From positions 14,876,156-14,940,155 of the forward strand of contig NC_091930.1 of NCBI RefSeq assembly GCF_041260155.1: a DNA stretch of 64,000 bases, written 5' to 3'. Positions 58,728 to 64,000 of the stretch are shown here, in pieces; position 1 is the stretch's first letter; every line of letters begins with the position of its first letter. Source of the stretch: Ptychodera flava. Taxonomy: Eukaryota; Hemichordata; Enteropneusta; Ptychoderidae. The notes below the pieces were generated by a model. It did no database searches. It was given only the letters and a program-made list of their open reading frames with translations, and was not told the origin of the DNA. The translations under genes were made by a program, and so were the position numbers.

Positions 58728-59287
58728 TACATACATGCATGCATGCATGCATGCATGCATGCATGCATGCATGCATGCATGCATGCATGCATGCATGCAT
58801 GCCTGCCTGCCTACCTACCTACCTACCTACCTACCTACCTACCTACCTACCTACCTACCTACCTACCTACCTACCTACCTACCTACATACATACATACAT
58901 ACATACATACATACATACATACATACATACATACATACATACATACATACATACATACATACATACATACATACATACATACATACATACATACATACAT
59001 ACATACATACATACATACATACATACATACATACATAAATACATACATACATACATACATACATACATACATACATACATACATACATACATACATACAT
59101 ACATACATACATACATACATACATACATACATACATACATACATACATACATACATACATACATACATACATACAGAGGATAATTAGTAGGAGTTGCAAA
59201 CATTGCATCGAGTAAGACGATCAATCCAACAGCCTTACCTTGTTGTTCAGCTGCACAAAGCCATGTAAGCATCACGGCGAACAACAA
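28892..59287 (-). CDS. Adhesion GPCR with HYR and GAIN domains, multi-exon, disrupted
   Basis: Gene model from 20 minus-strand exons, about 880 residues without the missing first exon. Order: signal peptide, two HYR domains, Ser/Thr-rich stalk, GAIN domain with GPS, seven membrane segments, short cytoplasmic tail. All exon joins agree in phase except TM1-TM2. Adhesion GPCRs are plasma-membrane receptors that self-cleave at the GPS and are activated by a tethered peptide. HYR domains are immunoglobulin-like folds common in extracellular adhesion proteins; the ligand is unknown. Oddities: a 3,434 bp transposon splits the TM6-TM7 exon, the first HYR exon is one base too long, the GPS lacks two cysteines, and the TM1-TM2 join does not fit a canonical splice. 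Apart from these the frames are clean, so damage is recent or specific to this haplotype. The start-codon exon, expected above 59.3 kb, was not found. Confidence 0.88.
29215..29283 (-). CDS. Receptor exon: cytoplasmic tail, Ser/Thr-rich
   Basis: 69 bp, phase 0 to 0, between a pyrimidine-rich acceptor (CTCTGTTTCCAAG) and the donor AAG|GTACAA. Encodes 23 residues including [15 protein letters not shown], a polar stretch with many possible phosphorylation sites. Confidence 0.6.
29570..29800 (-). mobile_element. tRNA-derived SINE-like unit
   Basis: On the minus strand, an A-box-like TAGCCGAGCGGTT (about 29,779-29,791) is followed some 50 bases on by a perfect B-box GGGTTCGAACCC (29,724-29,735), the internal RNA polymerase III promoter of tRNA genes and tRNA-derived SINEs. 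A good tRNA cloverleaf is not obvious, and unrelated sequence follows, so a SINE head or decayed tRNA-Ser/Leu copy is likelier than a working tRNA. It lies in a receptor intron. Confidence 0.5.
30221..30370 (-). CDS. Receptor exon: TM7 end and start of tail
   Basis: 150 bp, phase 0 to 0, acceptor GGCTTTTCAG and donor CAG|GTAATT. It begins [19 protein letters not shown], the characteristic end of TM7 and helix 8 in adhesion GPCRs, then turns basic (RKRGG) and serine-rich. The preceding exon ends FVIFNSTQ, so the join gives [13 protein letters not shown], a close family match. Confidence 0.9.
31073..31150 (-). CDS. Receptor exon, 3' part: TM6 end to TM7
   Basis: Second half of the TM6-TM7 exon, beyond the transposon. 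After the duplicated TG (31,149-31,150) it encodes [14 protein letters not shown] and [11 protein letters not shown] and ends at donor CAG|GTGATC, phase 0. These are classic adhesion GPCR TM6 tail, third extracellular loop and TM7 sequences. Confidence 0.9.
31917..32053. repeat. Palindrome inside the transposon
   Basis: Imperfect inverted repeat with arms of about 60 bp: AGCTGTGAT at the outer ends, TATCGATCG and GGTCAAGGGT inside, and a loop of about 15 bp. Confidence 0.85.
32518..32792. repeat. Second palindrome inside the transposon
   Basis: Arms of about 120 bp sharing GTAGCATG, TATGATCAACTA, GTCTCCTTTA, CAGATGCAAGG and GAAAATTCA, with a short AT-rich loop. It may be a MITE nested in the larger element. 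Confidence 0.85.
32890..33560. repeat. Degenerate tandem repeats in the transposon interior
   Basis: Loosely repeated units of roughly 150 bp with TATTTGG or TATTTAGG followed by a CCC or ATAG word, then TTTTTATATTTC-type AT-rich DNA and TTTTGGTCAAAA or TTTTGGCAAAAA. Strongly decayed. Confidence 0.5.
34585..34635 (-). CDS. Receptor exon, 5' part: TM6
   Basis: First half of the TM6-TM7 exon. Acceptor TTCATCGCAG, phase 2, matching the previous donor. It encodes [16 protein letters not shown] and the first two bases of the next Trp codon. Read on into the transposon, the frame stops within about ten codons, so the unspliced product would be cut in TM6. Confidence 0.9.
35159..35244 (-). CDS. Receptor exon: TM5 end and third inner loop
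   Basis: 86 bp, phase 0 to 2, acceptor TGCTTTTTCAG and donor AA|GTAAAT. Encodes [18 protein letters not shown] then KKSDSEKIK, the inner half of TM5 and the basic loop before TM6. Confidence 0.88.
35262..35421. repeat. (TA)n, (GTAT)n and (GATA)n microsatellites
   Basis: Consecutive simple repeats in the intron between the two TM5 exons. Confidence 0.96.
35914..35980 (-). CDS. Receptor exon: second outer loop and TM5
   Basis: 67 bp, phase 2 to 0, acceptor TCCTCTTTTACAG and donor CTG|GTCAGT. Encodes [22 protein letters not shown] is the conserved extracellular cysteine motif that pairs with the TM3 cysteine, and FIGP is a TM5 hallmark of adhesion GPCRs. Confidence 0.92.
36551..36768 (-). CDS. 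Receptor exon: TM3 and TM4
   Basis: 218 bp, phase 0 to 2, acceptor AATATCTAG and donor TT|GTAAGT. Encodes [20 protein letters not shown], then MLAQGIQLF (TM3), [15 protein letters not shown] (TM4) and ENYGTSK. The TM3 cysteine, the LLHYFYL-W pattern and the YG-S-K end match the class B2 family well. An acceptor five bases downstream would give the wrong phase. Confidence 0.93.
37737..37842. repeat. (TC)n(ATC)n microsatellite
   Basis: Simple repeat in the intron between the TM2 and TM3 exons. Confidence 0.97.
39143..39242 (-). CDS. Receptor exon: first inner loop and TM2
   Basis: 100 bp, acceptor GGTTTTTTTTTCAG and donor CAG|GTAAAA (phase 0 out). Encodes [20 protein letters not shown] then [20 protein letters not shown] and FLAGI are strong family marks. 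The incoming frame is phase 2, whereas the TM1 exon ends in phase 0, so the join is unresolved. Confidence 0.85.
39592..39693 (-). CDS. Receptor exon: TM1
   Basis: 102 bp, phase 0 to 0, acceptor TTCTCACCTACAG and donor CAG|GTGAGA. Encodes [20 protein letters not shown] and [14 protein letters not shown]. The LSVLTYIG pattern right after the GPS is typical. Confidence 0.9.
39960..40048. repeat. (TC)n microsatellite
   Basis: About 90 bp of TC in the intron between the GPS and TM1 exons, preceded by degenerate TCTG/TGTC repeats from 39,805. Confidence 0.97.
40278..40386 (-). CDS. Receptor exon: GPS cleavage motif
   Basis: 109 bp, phase 2 to 0, acceptor AGCTGTGCCTAG and donor TCA|GTAAGC. Encodes [11 protein letters not shown] and [16 protein letters not shown]. 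The cleavage tripeptide H-L-T is present, so self-cleavage is plausible. The usual G-C after the Trp is G-S, and the usual C-x-C-x-H is C-S-W-S-H, so two of four GPS cysteines are absent. Confidence 0.92.
41588..41622 (-). CDS. Receptor exon: start of GPS
   Basis: 35 bp micro-exon, phase 0 to 2, acceptor TTTGTTCACTTTAG and donor CG|GTGAGT. Encodes [12 protein letters not shown], matching the C-x-F-x-D-F beta strand that opens the GPS. Phases fit both neighbours exactly. Confidence 0.85.
42551..42656 (-). CDS. Receptor exon: GAIN domain
   Basis: 106 bp, phase 2 to 0, acceptor CATCTGTCAATAG and donor GAG|GTACGT. Encodes [15 protein letters not shown] then [18 protein letters not shown], a beta-rich part of GAIN subdomain B. 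Confidence 0.85.
42813..43159 (-). mobile_element. AAGGTAG-ended MITE, intronic copy
   Basis: About 347 bp, with AAGGTAGTACGC at one end and CCCCGAGGCGTGTTCTATC near the other, sharing several internal words with 20,098-20,458. It lies in the intron between two GAIN exons. Confidence 0.7.
43505..43724 (-). CDS. Receptor exon: GAIN domain
   Basis: 220 bp, phase 1 to 2, acceptor CTTTTCACACAG and donor AG|GTGAGT. Encodes [19 protein letters not shown] through [13 protein letters not shown] and [15 protein letters not shown], with the alternating hydrophobic pattern of GAIN subdomain B strands. Confidence 0.88.
45421..45583. mobile_element. Hairpin MITE
   Basis: Outer inverted ends ATAATGGAAATAAC and GTTATTTCTATTAT. 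An inner hairpin has arms GGGCGAGAGGAAAGCC around about 16 bp. It lies in the intron next to a GAIN exon. Confidence 0.7.
45620..45731 (-). CDS. Receptor exon: GAIN domain helices
   Basis: 112 bp, phase 0 to 1, acceptor TCTGTCCCCACCAG and donor G|GTGAGT. Encodes [20 protein letters not shown] then [17 protein letters not shown], an amphipathic helix followed by the loop into subdomain B. Confidence 0.85.
46043..47281. mobile_element. PIF/Harbinger-like non-autonomous transposon
   Basis: 1,239 bp with inverted ends of about 45 bp. The left end reads GGGGCAACATCAAAAGTTCA and the right end is its near match in reverse, with TTA on both sides. A 3-bp TTA duplication and GGGGC-type termini are characteristic of PIF/Harbinger. 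No transposase frame is seen. It lies in a receptor intron. Confidence 0.75.
47488..47560. repeat. (GACA)n microsatellite
   Basis: Degenerate GACA run in a receptor intron. Confidence 0.95.
48516..48593 (-). CDS. Receptor exon: GAIN domain
   Basis: 78 bp, phase 0 to 0, acceptor CTCCCTCACTCTTGCAG and donor CAG|GTACGG. Encodes [18 protein letters not shown] and EERREMKQ; the N-x-x-L-D...W pattern is typical of GAIN subdomain A. Confidence 0.87.
49841..49919. repeat. (TA)n microsatellite
   Basis: Interrupted TA run in a receptor intron. Confidence 0.95.
50299..50457 (-). CDS. Receptor exon: start of GAIN domain
   Basis: 159 bp, phase 0 to 0, acceptor GAATTCTCCCTAG and donor GAG|GTGAGT. Encodes [35 protein letters not shown] and [13 protein letters not shown], a helical segment fitting GAIN subdomain A. 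Confidence 0.85.
50518..50790 (+). mobile_element. AAGGTAG-ended MITE, intronic copy
   Basis: Shares AGGTAGTATGT, TTCAAAATGGCCGCC and TGTGTTAACTCTATGG with the copy at 20,098, and ends GCGCATTCTACCT. Lies upstream of the 50,299-50,457 exon on the minus strand. Confidence 0.72.
51312..51735 (-). mobile_element. AAGGTAG-type MITE, diverged copy
   Basis: The reverse strand carries TGAAAGACTTAAACTTTTGCT, TTTGGTACTTGGAGACA and AAAATGAGTCCCGACAAG in family order, but the ends are decayed. Confidence 0.6.
52034..52284 (-). CDS. Receptor exon: Ser/Thr/Pro-rich stalk
   Basis: 251 bp, phase 1 to 0, acceptor TTCTTTGATTACAG and donor AGG|GTGAGT. Encodes about 84 residues rich in Thr, Ser, Pro, Asp and Arg ([12 protein letters not shown] to [15 protein letters not shown]), a low-complexity, probably O-glycosylated linker between HYR and GAIN. 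Called by phase fit and context rather than homology. Confidence 0.75.
54143..54455 (+). mobile_element. AAGGTAG-type MITE, intronic copy
   Basis: Carries AGTAGTTCGCGCCTCGAAAA, TTTTGGTACTAGAGAAACA and TTTACCGATATTTGGAATTC in family order; the right end is weak. Confidence 0.65.
55869..56114 (-). CDS. Receptor exon: HYR domain 2
   Basis: 246 bp, symmetrical phase 1 to 1, acceptor TTTTTCCCTTTACAG and donor G|GTGAGT. Encodes [48 protein letters not shown] and C-V-F-M-V-S-V, the full HYR pattern with its conserved cysteines and D-G-S-G-N turn. One complete domain per exon is the usual HYR layout. Confidence 0.95.
57003..57255 (-). CDS. Receptor exon: HYR domain 1 (one base too long)
   Basis: Acceptor ACAGCGTCTTCTCCTTTAG and donor G|GTGAGC, both phase 1, so the length should be a multiple of three; it is 253 bp. 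The first part reads [15 protein letters not shown] and YATVSWEAP; after the run GGGG near 57,087 the family match continues in another frame as [11 protein letters not shown] and [10 protein letters not shown]. Reducing the run to GGG would restore one HYR domain. This is either an error or a real frameshift. Confidence 0.87.
57331..57467. mobile_element. Hairpin MITE with GC-rich core
   Basis: Arms of about 50 bp sharing AGGTTATTACGAAAATA and GGATGCAC, with a GC-rich centre (GGCGCGACGCGAAGCGG). In the intron upstream of HYR 1. Confidence 0.8.
57986..58104. mobile_element. Hairpin MITE
   Basis: Inverted repeat of about 119 bp with outer ends TATTATAGCCCAAACA and TGTTTGGGCTATTATA. Inside are GGGACTATGT with CCCTCGGG and a GACCATTTGCC stem. 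Confidence 0.85.
58416..59173. repeat. Very long compound microsatellite
   Basis: About 750 bp of tetranucleotide repeats: ACAT, then ATGC-type, CA, ATGC-type again, CCTA and a further 290 bp of ACAT. In the first recognised intron of the receptor gene, ending 65 bp from the signal-peptide exon. Confidence 0.97.
59239..59287 (-). CDS. Receptor exon: signal peptide core
   Basis: 49 bp, phase 0 to 1, with a strong pyrimidine tract (TTTCTTTCAATCTCTCTATGTAG) written here only to show the acceptor, and donor G|GTAAGG. Encodes [17 protein letters not shown], a hydrophobic segment with a plausible cleavage site after C-A-A. An in-frame stop just upstream lies before the acceptor, so the start ATG must be on another exon. 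The phase fits the first HYR exon. Confidence 0.7.
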
Positions 59288-59616
59288 CTACATAGAGAGA
59301 TTGAAAGAAACACTGATAGTCAGTATAGATATAAAGACTGGACGTTAGAACTCCTCAAGTTCGCAAAATTAAAGGATCGAAAAAGCGCTGCTAACTGTGA
59401 GAACTTGACCGTATTGACTGTTAACAGACAGCCACGACCCTGAACCCCTTTACGTGTAATTTCAATGGTAAAATAAAGTTAATCACTGATCTACTTAAAA
59501 TAAATAGCAAATAATTCACTATTGGACTATGAGTAGAACATCTTTCCAAGATGTACTTGAGAGACATTTTATCATTGCGATTATCTCAACCACCTTTCCC
59601 TCATTCTCCGTCTCTG

Positions 59617-59851
<235 letters not shown>

Positions 59852-60428
59852 ACACTATTGTTTTAATGTGATCGTTTTTATGTGCCTTTCAGATTTCTAA
59901 TAAACATAGCCTGTGGATATTACATTATGTATGCAATGTTCGATTATCCATTTTGCAGTTTCAAATTTTAGCTTATTGAGTCTATCATTGCTTGTAATAT
60001 GCCAGTGTTTCCTCTCCTTATGATCATAATTCAGGTATCATTGCCTTCACACCTTTTATGGGCTTTATTGCAAACGGAAACAATGAAAGCGCCCTCTTTG
60101 AACTCTGTGCACACATATCCGCCACCTCTGATATCTTGCTCTTTGACATTCTGCCGACAGAGCCGAACATTGGACGATTGCCGTTGAGACCTGTAGAGAT
60201 ACTATGGAGCGGTGTCCTCAAACGTGAGACTACTCTCACATTTTTAATGGTGTTTTGTTCAGGGGACAAGGAGAAAGTCTCGCATAGTTTACAAGAAATA
60301 TCTGTGTCGTTATTTTTATCTATAACGCTTAAATGTCCTCGTGAAAAATCACAGTGCTCGATGTGGAAACCACAGCGTTATAAATATTAACACTTTACTT
60401 CAAGTACAAAGTAATAATAAATGTTATT

Positions 60429-60511
60429 TAAGTTTCATGCATCGTGCAATCTTCAGACAGAAGTTTTCTGTATGTATGCAGGATGCATGAAACTTAAATT
60501 TTGTGTGTATG

Positions 60512-60592
<81 letters not shown>
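60429..60592. repeat. Short hairpin and (TA)n microsatellite
   Basis: TAAGTTTCATGCATC at 60,429 pairs with its perfect complement at 60,482-60,496, followed by a TA run at 60,515-60,592. Confidence 0.88.
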
Positions 60593-60598
<6 letters not shown>

Positions 60599-60659
60599 CG
60601 CTAAATTTTGGCTGCAGGTACGTTTATGTAGTACAAATTTACCACCATGAGCAACACCA

Positions 60660-61290
60660 TGGCATGTATCTGCACAACTTGATTATCTTTTACAGACAGA
60701 CAGACACGGTGACAGACAGACAGACAGAGACCGGCAGAGACAGAGATAGACAAACATACAGACAGATTGAGACAAAGGGAAACAAATAGACAGAGACAGA
60801 GACAGACAAATAGACAGACCGCAGTTCCCAAAATACAAATATGCATATTTCATCAAGATTTCAACAAATACGAATTAGTTTTTTTGAAATATAGGTATTG
60901 TTACAAATTGGGTTGATTGTTACAAATAGGGTTGACATGTCACCCCTATTTGTAACAACCAACCCTATTTGTAGCAAAAGTTAACCCCATATAGGGTTAT
61001 GATTTCTGACCGAAATTGGTGAAAATTGCCCCGAACAAACTTTTGGCATGTATCTGCACAACTTGATTATCTTTTACGAGTAGACCTATTATTCCAAGGA
61101 AACTGCACAACGAAATTTAATCTAACGAGCATTTTCGGAAAAAATGAGTTTCGACAAGGAAAAAAAAACGAAAATCGTTCCCAAAATACAAATATGCATA
61201 TTTCATCAAGATTTCAACAAATATGGCAAAGTTTTTTTTGAAAATTATGTTTTGTTACAAACAGGGTTAATTGTTACAAATAGGGGTAAA
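60660..61290. repeat. Tandem duplication with TGTTACAAATAGGG palindrome
   Basis: GGCATGTATCTGCACAACTT occurs at 60,660 and 61,046, and CAAATATGCATATTTCATCA at about 60,835 and 61,187, an offset of 350-386 bp. The intervening DNA holds TTACAAATAGGG words in both orientations, with a near-perfect 38-bp palindrome at 60,919-60,956. The first unit contains the GACA-rich tract 60,695-60,826. Confidence 0.8.
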
Positions 61291-62471
61291 ACAGGAGGCA
61301 CGTAGGATAGCCCTGTAAAATATTTTAATAAATCTGATGCTTGCGAAACAAAAAAAACTAATTTGCATAAAACTCGCTAAAGCTGCTCCCGTTTTCGGTT
61401 CCAGAATACTTGTCAATTTCATGATAGAAGGCCTATAGGAATGATTATTACAGTGAACGAATGTAACCGTTGGGTGTCTCAGATAGAACATTAAATCATG
61501 ACGTGAAAAGTGGATATTATCTTTACGTTATATTTGCATTCGAATATTTTCTGCGGTTGGTTTTTTCGCTAAGCAATCAGCTGATTTTCTTATTACAACG
61601 TGTGTGAACGTGGCAAATCAATTAAACATTCTGTAATTCAAAAACCTTGCACGTATTCGCACAAAATCAGAACGATAATGAACGAATTCAGCAACCTGCA
61701 TGCCTAGAATGTTCCCAGTATGCGATGCTATTGTTCCATTTTCCAGTTCTATAACTTGCTGAATTAGCAAAAGACAAGAAGAGAAACGGCATGTTTGCTC
61801 TTTAACAATTTGGCGGTACAGCAATTAGATTGTTATCCGTGGCACATTTGATTTGATATTCAACGGCACTTCTAGTGGCTCGACGCACTTTATCGGTACC
61901 AATTAAGAAATCGTCAGTACGTACGTGGACACATTGTGTTGTGTTCATTAGAATGAATGGACAACACTTAGGTCTCTGAACAAAGACACGCTGCTAAGTA
62001 ATTTGCGACCTTAACTCAAAGCCTCTTGTGACGATTTTTTGATTAATCACGTGACCAAAATTTATAGTTCTGTCGTCAGGCAACCTTTTTTTCTTTCTGC
62101 ATGAACAAATTTCGTTATAATGAGCTTTGTGCGCCTTTTCAGTTATGTTGTGTTATTGGCTGTGAGTTGGTCTTGCTAAGTCATAAACTTATTTTAAGCG
62201 TCAACAACAATTCCGAATGAATTTTCCATATGTGTCCAATCATTTGTTTGCTTAAAGACTTGACTAAGTAATGTACATGTGTGGTGCAAAACCTGGCGAC
62301 GCCATGTCCCCGGTCCCATGGAAACGTGATCCGTCCGTCAACGCGGTTGGCAAATATGCTAATGCGGGGAACCTCGCGCATGACTTTGATAAATGAAAGT
62401 AAATTTGAAACACGGAAACGTTGTAAATACCGTGGCAAGAATATGGACATTTCATGAGTGTAAACCATTAA
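61291..62471. other. No feature seen
   Basis: AT-rich unique DNA. The missing first exon of the receptor could lie here or farther right, but no convincing signal-peptide start was found. Confidence 0.5.
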
Positions 62472-63954
62472 AGTTGCAATATGGATCAAAATTGTCGATT
62501 TTTTTTCGTAAAACTTGAGCAAATAGACCATACTACGTTGAAGTACTCTTCTTAGCTAAGCCTCTTACCAATCCCGGCATTCAAACACGTTCATTTTGAT
62601 ACGTTGCGGCCGCCTAGAAAAACTGTTTTGTAAACAAACTTTCAAAACAAAAACATTGGCGTTTCTACTGTGCACGTGACAAGTACCACCAAGAGTGATG
62701 ACGTCTCAATAGAGTGCACGTTGGAGGGGCGATGTTGACACGATGACAGAACTGGACATACATAATGATAATTTATTGTAAATTTTGCGTTTAACTTTGG
62801 TGGCATCACAGTCTTTCAGAAATATAAGTATATCGATATGATAAAGTGCAGCTCGACAAAAGATCGTGTGATTGATTTTTCTCACCGATATACACGTATG
62901 TCAGTGCCGCGCCGTAAGCACCTGTGTACGTTCGATCGATCGAGCGTCCAGACCACGTACACCGATCTGGTTGTGTTCACCGCGTACCTGACAGCGTTTC
63001 CGCAATCCTCTCCCCGTTGTATGTTGTTACATTTTTCATGTTAAAATGCGAGGTACTGGAGGTATCTGCACACTATATTTATTTGAAAGCTTTGCCCACT
63101 TCAGCATACGGTATCATCCACCACTGCAGAAGTTCGGCAGCTGTCTTGCCCCTCAGACTGGTCTTGCATGGCCATGTCAGCGCGTCGATCGACGCGTCGT
63201 AAATAAGACCATGCCATTAATGATGGAGACTGCAGTTTTTCTTTGTTTCCGAAAAATGCGTATTTGACCTGAAGGATATAGATTATCAATGAATGCTAAC
63301 AGATCTAAGTTATTTCCTTGCGGAGGGACTACGGCCCCTACGGCCCGGTTCATCACATTACAAATCGTTGCCCGAGGAAACATCGCTGGCTAGCGAAGTT
63401 GATCATCACACAGTGGCGACGTTGGTGTTTTCGCGAGAAACTGTAGACACAGTCTGCCTCCTCGACGTGGTGCAATAGTCGCGTGTCACTCTTTTTTCTG
63501 GTTCCATCTTTCGATCTGACAAAACAATATTAACAAAGTTTATTTTGCCGACATTTTTGGCTAAAATCTTCCATTTTTACCAGGCTGAATCAGTAAGCAG
63601 AGACCCAGGGCGCGGGCAGAGACCTGACCGCTTTCCCGTTGGCCGTTGGAAGGCTAGCTAGGCACGTTGACACGATGTTGCTATTTCGCAAACCGTTACC
63701 ATGCACCAAATGCGCATGCGTATATATTCAAATAGTAAAAATGACGTTTCAAATTCTGTGCTTTACTCTCGCAATCAGTACGTACCAAAACAGCAATTTA
63801 TTCGGTAATTAAATCAATTTACTCAAATTAGAGCCATCCCCGTGTTCCTGTTAATGGTCGAATCTGCAAATGAAACTGTCATGGATTTTTCTATAGGGGG
63901 GCCTAAAGTTAAATCTTCGAAATTTGAAGGTCAATTCTGATCCATATTGCAACT
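62472..63954. mobile_element. TTAA-flanked non-autonomous DNA transposon
   Basis: 1,483 bp. Left end AGTTGCAATATGGATCA and right end its reverse complement, with one mismatch a few bases farther in, and TTAA immediately outside both ends. TTAA duplications are used by piggyBac and Kolobok; the termini do not decide between them. The interior has a CpG-richer part (62,900-63,470) with short overlapping open frames and no recognisable transposase. Confidence 0.72.
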
Positions 63955-64000
63955 TTAAAGGTAATTGATGGTTGGGACTTGGCGACACTATATTTCAGCC

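Noticed and set aside
62838-63478. Cluster of overlapping plus and minus open frames in a CpG-richer zone
   Set aside because: Lies inside the TTAA-flanked element, with no transposase or host domain recognised; the frames are short and mutually exclusive.

Overview
This window looks like invertebrate animal nuclear DNA, most likely from a marine deuterostome (hemichordate, echinoderm or cephalochordate). It is AT-rich, with small exons separated by GT-AG introns. Microsatellites, foldback repeats and non-autonomous DNA transposons are dense. HYR-bearing adhesion receptors and multiplied carbohydrate sulfotransferase genes fit such a genome, but species cannot be named from sequence alone. 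No bacterial genes, CRISPR arrays, LTR elements or virus-like elements were seen.

Left part (1-23 kb): three minus-strand copies of one Golgi carbohydrate sulfotransferase gene (stops at 584, 5,268 and 21,624). Each is followed at its 3' side by a long ATGT-type microsatellite. Copies A and B sit in a 4.79 kb tandem duplication. A is clearly broken, B has one frame break in mid-gene, and C has one near its start codon and is otherwise open. Between B and C lie two copies of a Helentron-type (HINE/pearl-like) repeat, a 2.2 kb foldback with a nested insertion, and fragments of the sulfotransferase flanks.

Middle (23.7-26.8 kb): a minisatellite of two alternating modules fills two arms in opposite orientation, about 1.6 and 1.3 kb, around a 0.14 kb spacer. 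It forms one giant imperfect palindrome.

Right part (28.9-59.3 kb): a minus-strand adhesion GPCR gene of at least 20 exons. I rebuilt it from splice sites, reading phases and family motifs: signal peptide, two HYR domains, Ser/Thr-rich stalk, GAIN/GPS, seven membrane segments and a short tail. The TM6-TM7 exon is split by a 3,434 bp transposon with CACTG...CAGTG ends. Removing it and one copy of its 2-bp target duplication restores the GLTWLFG motif exactly, so this allele should be disrupted. The introns hold many mobile repeats: an AAGGTAG-ended MITE family, a PIF/Harbinger-like element, hairpin MITEs, a tRNA-derived SINE-like unit and very long microsatellites.

Far right (59.3-64 kb): microsatellite repeats, a small tandem duplication and a TTAA-flanked transposon. 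The receptor's first exon, with its start codon, was not found and probably lies here or beyond the window.
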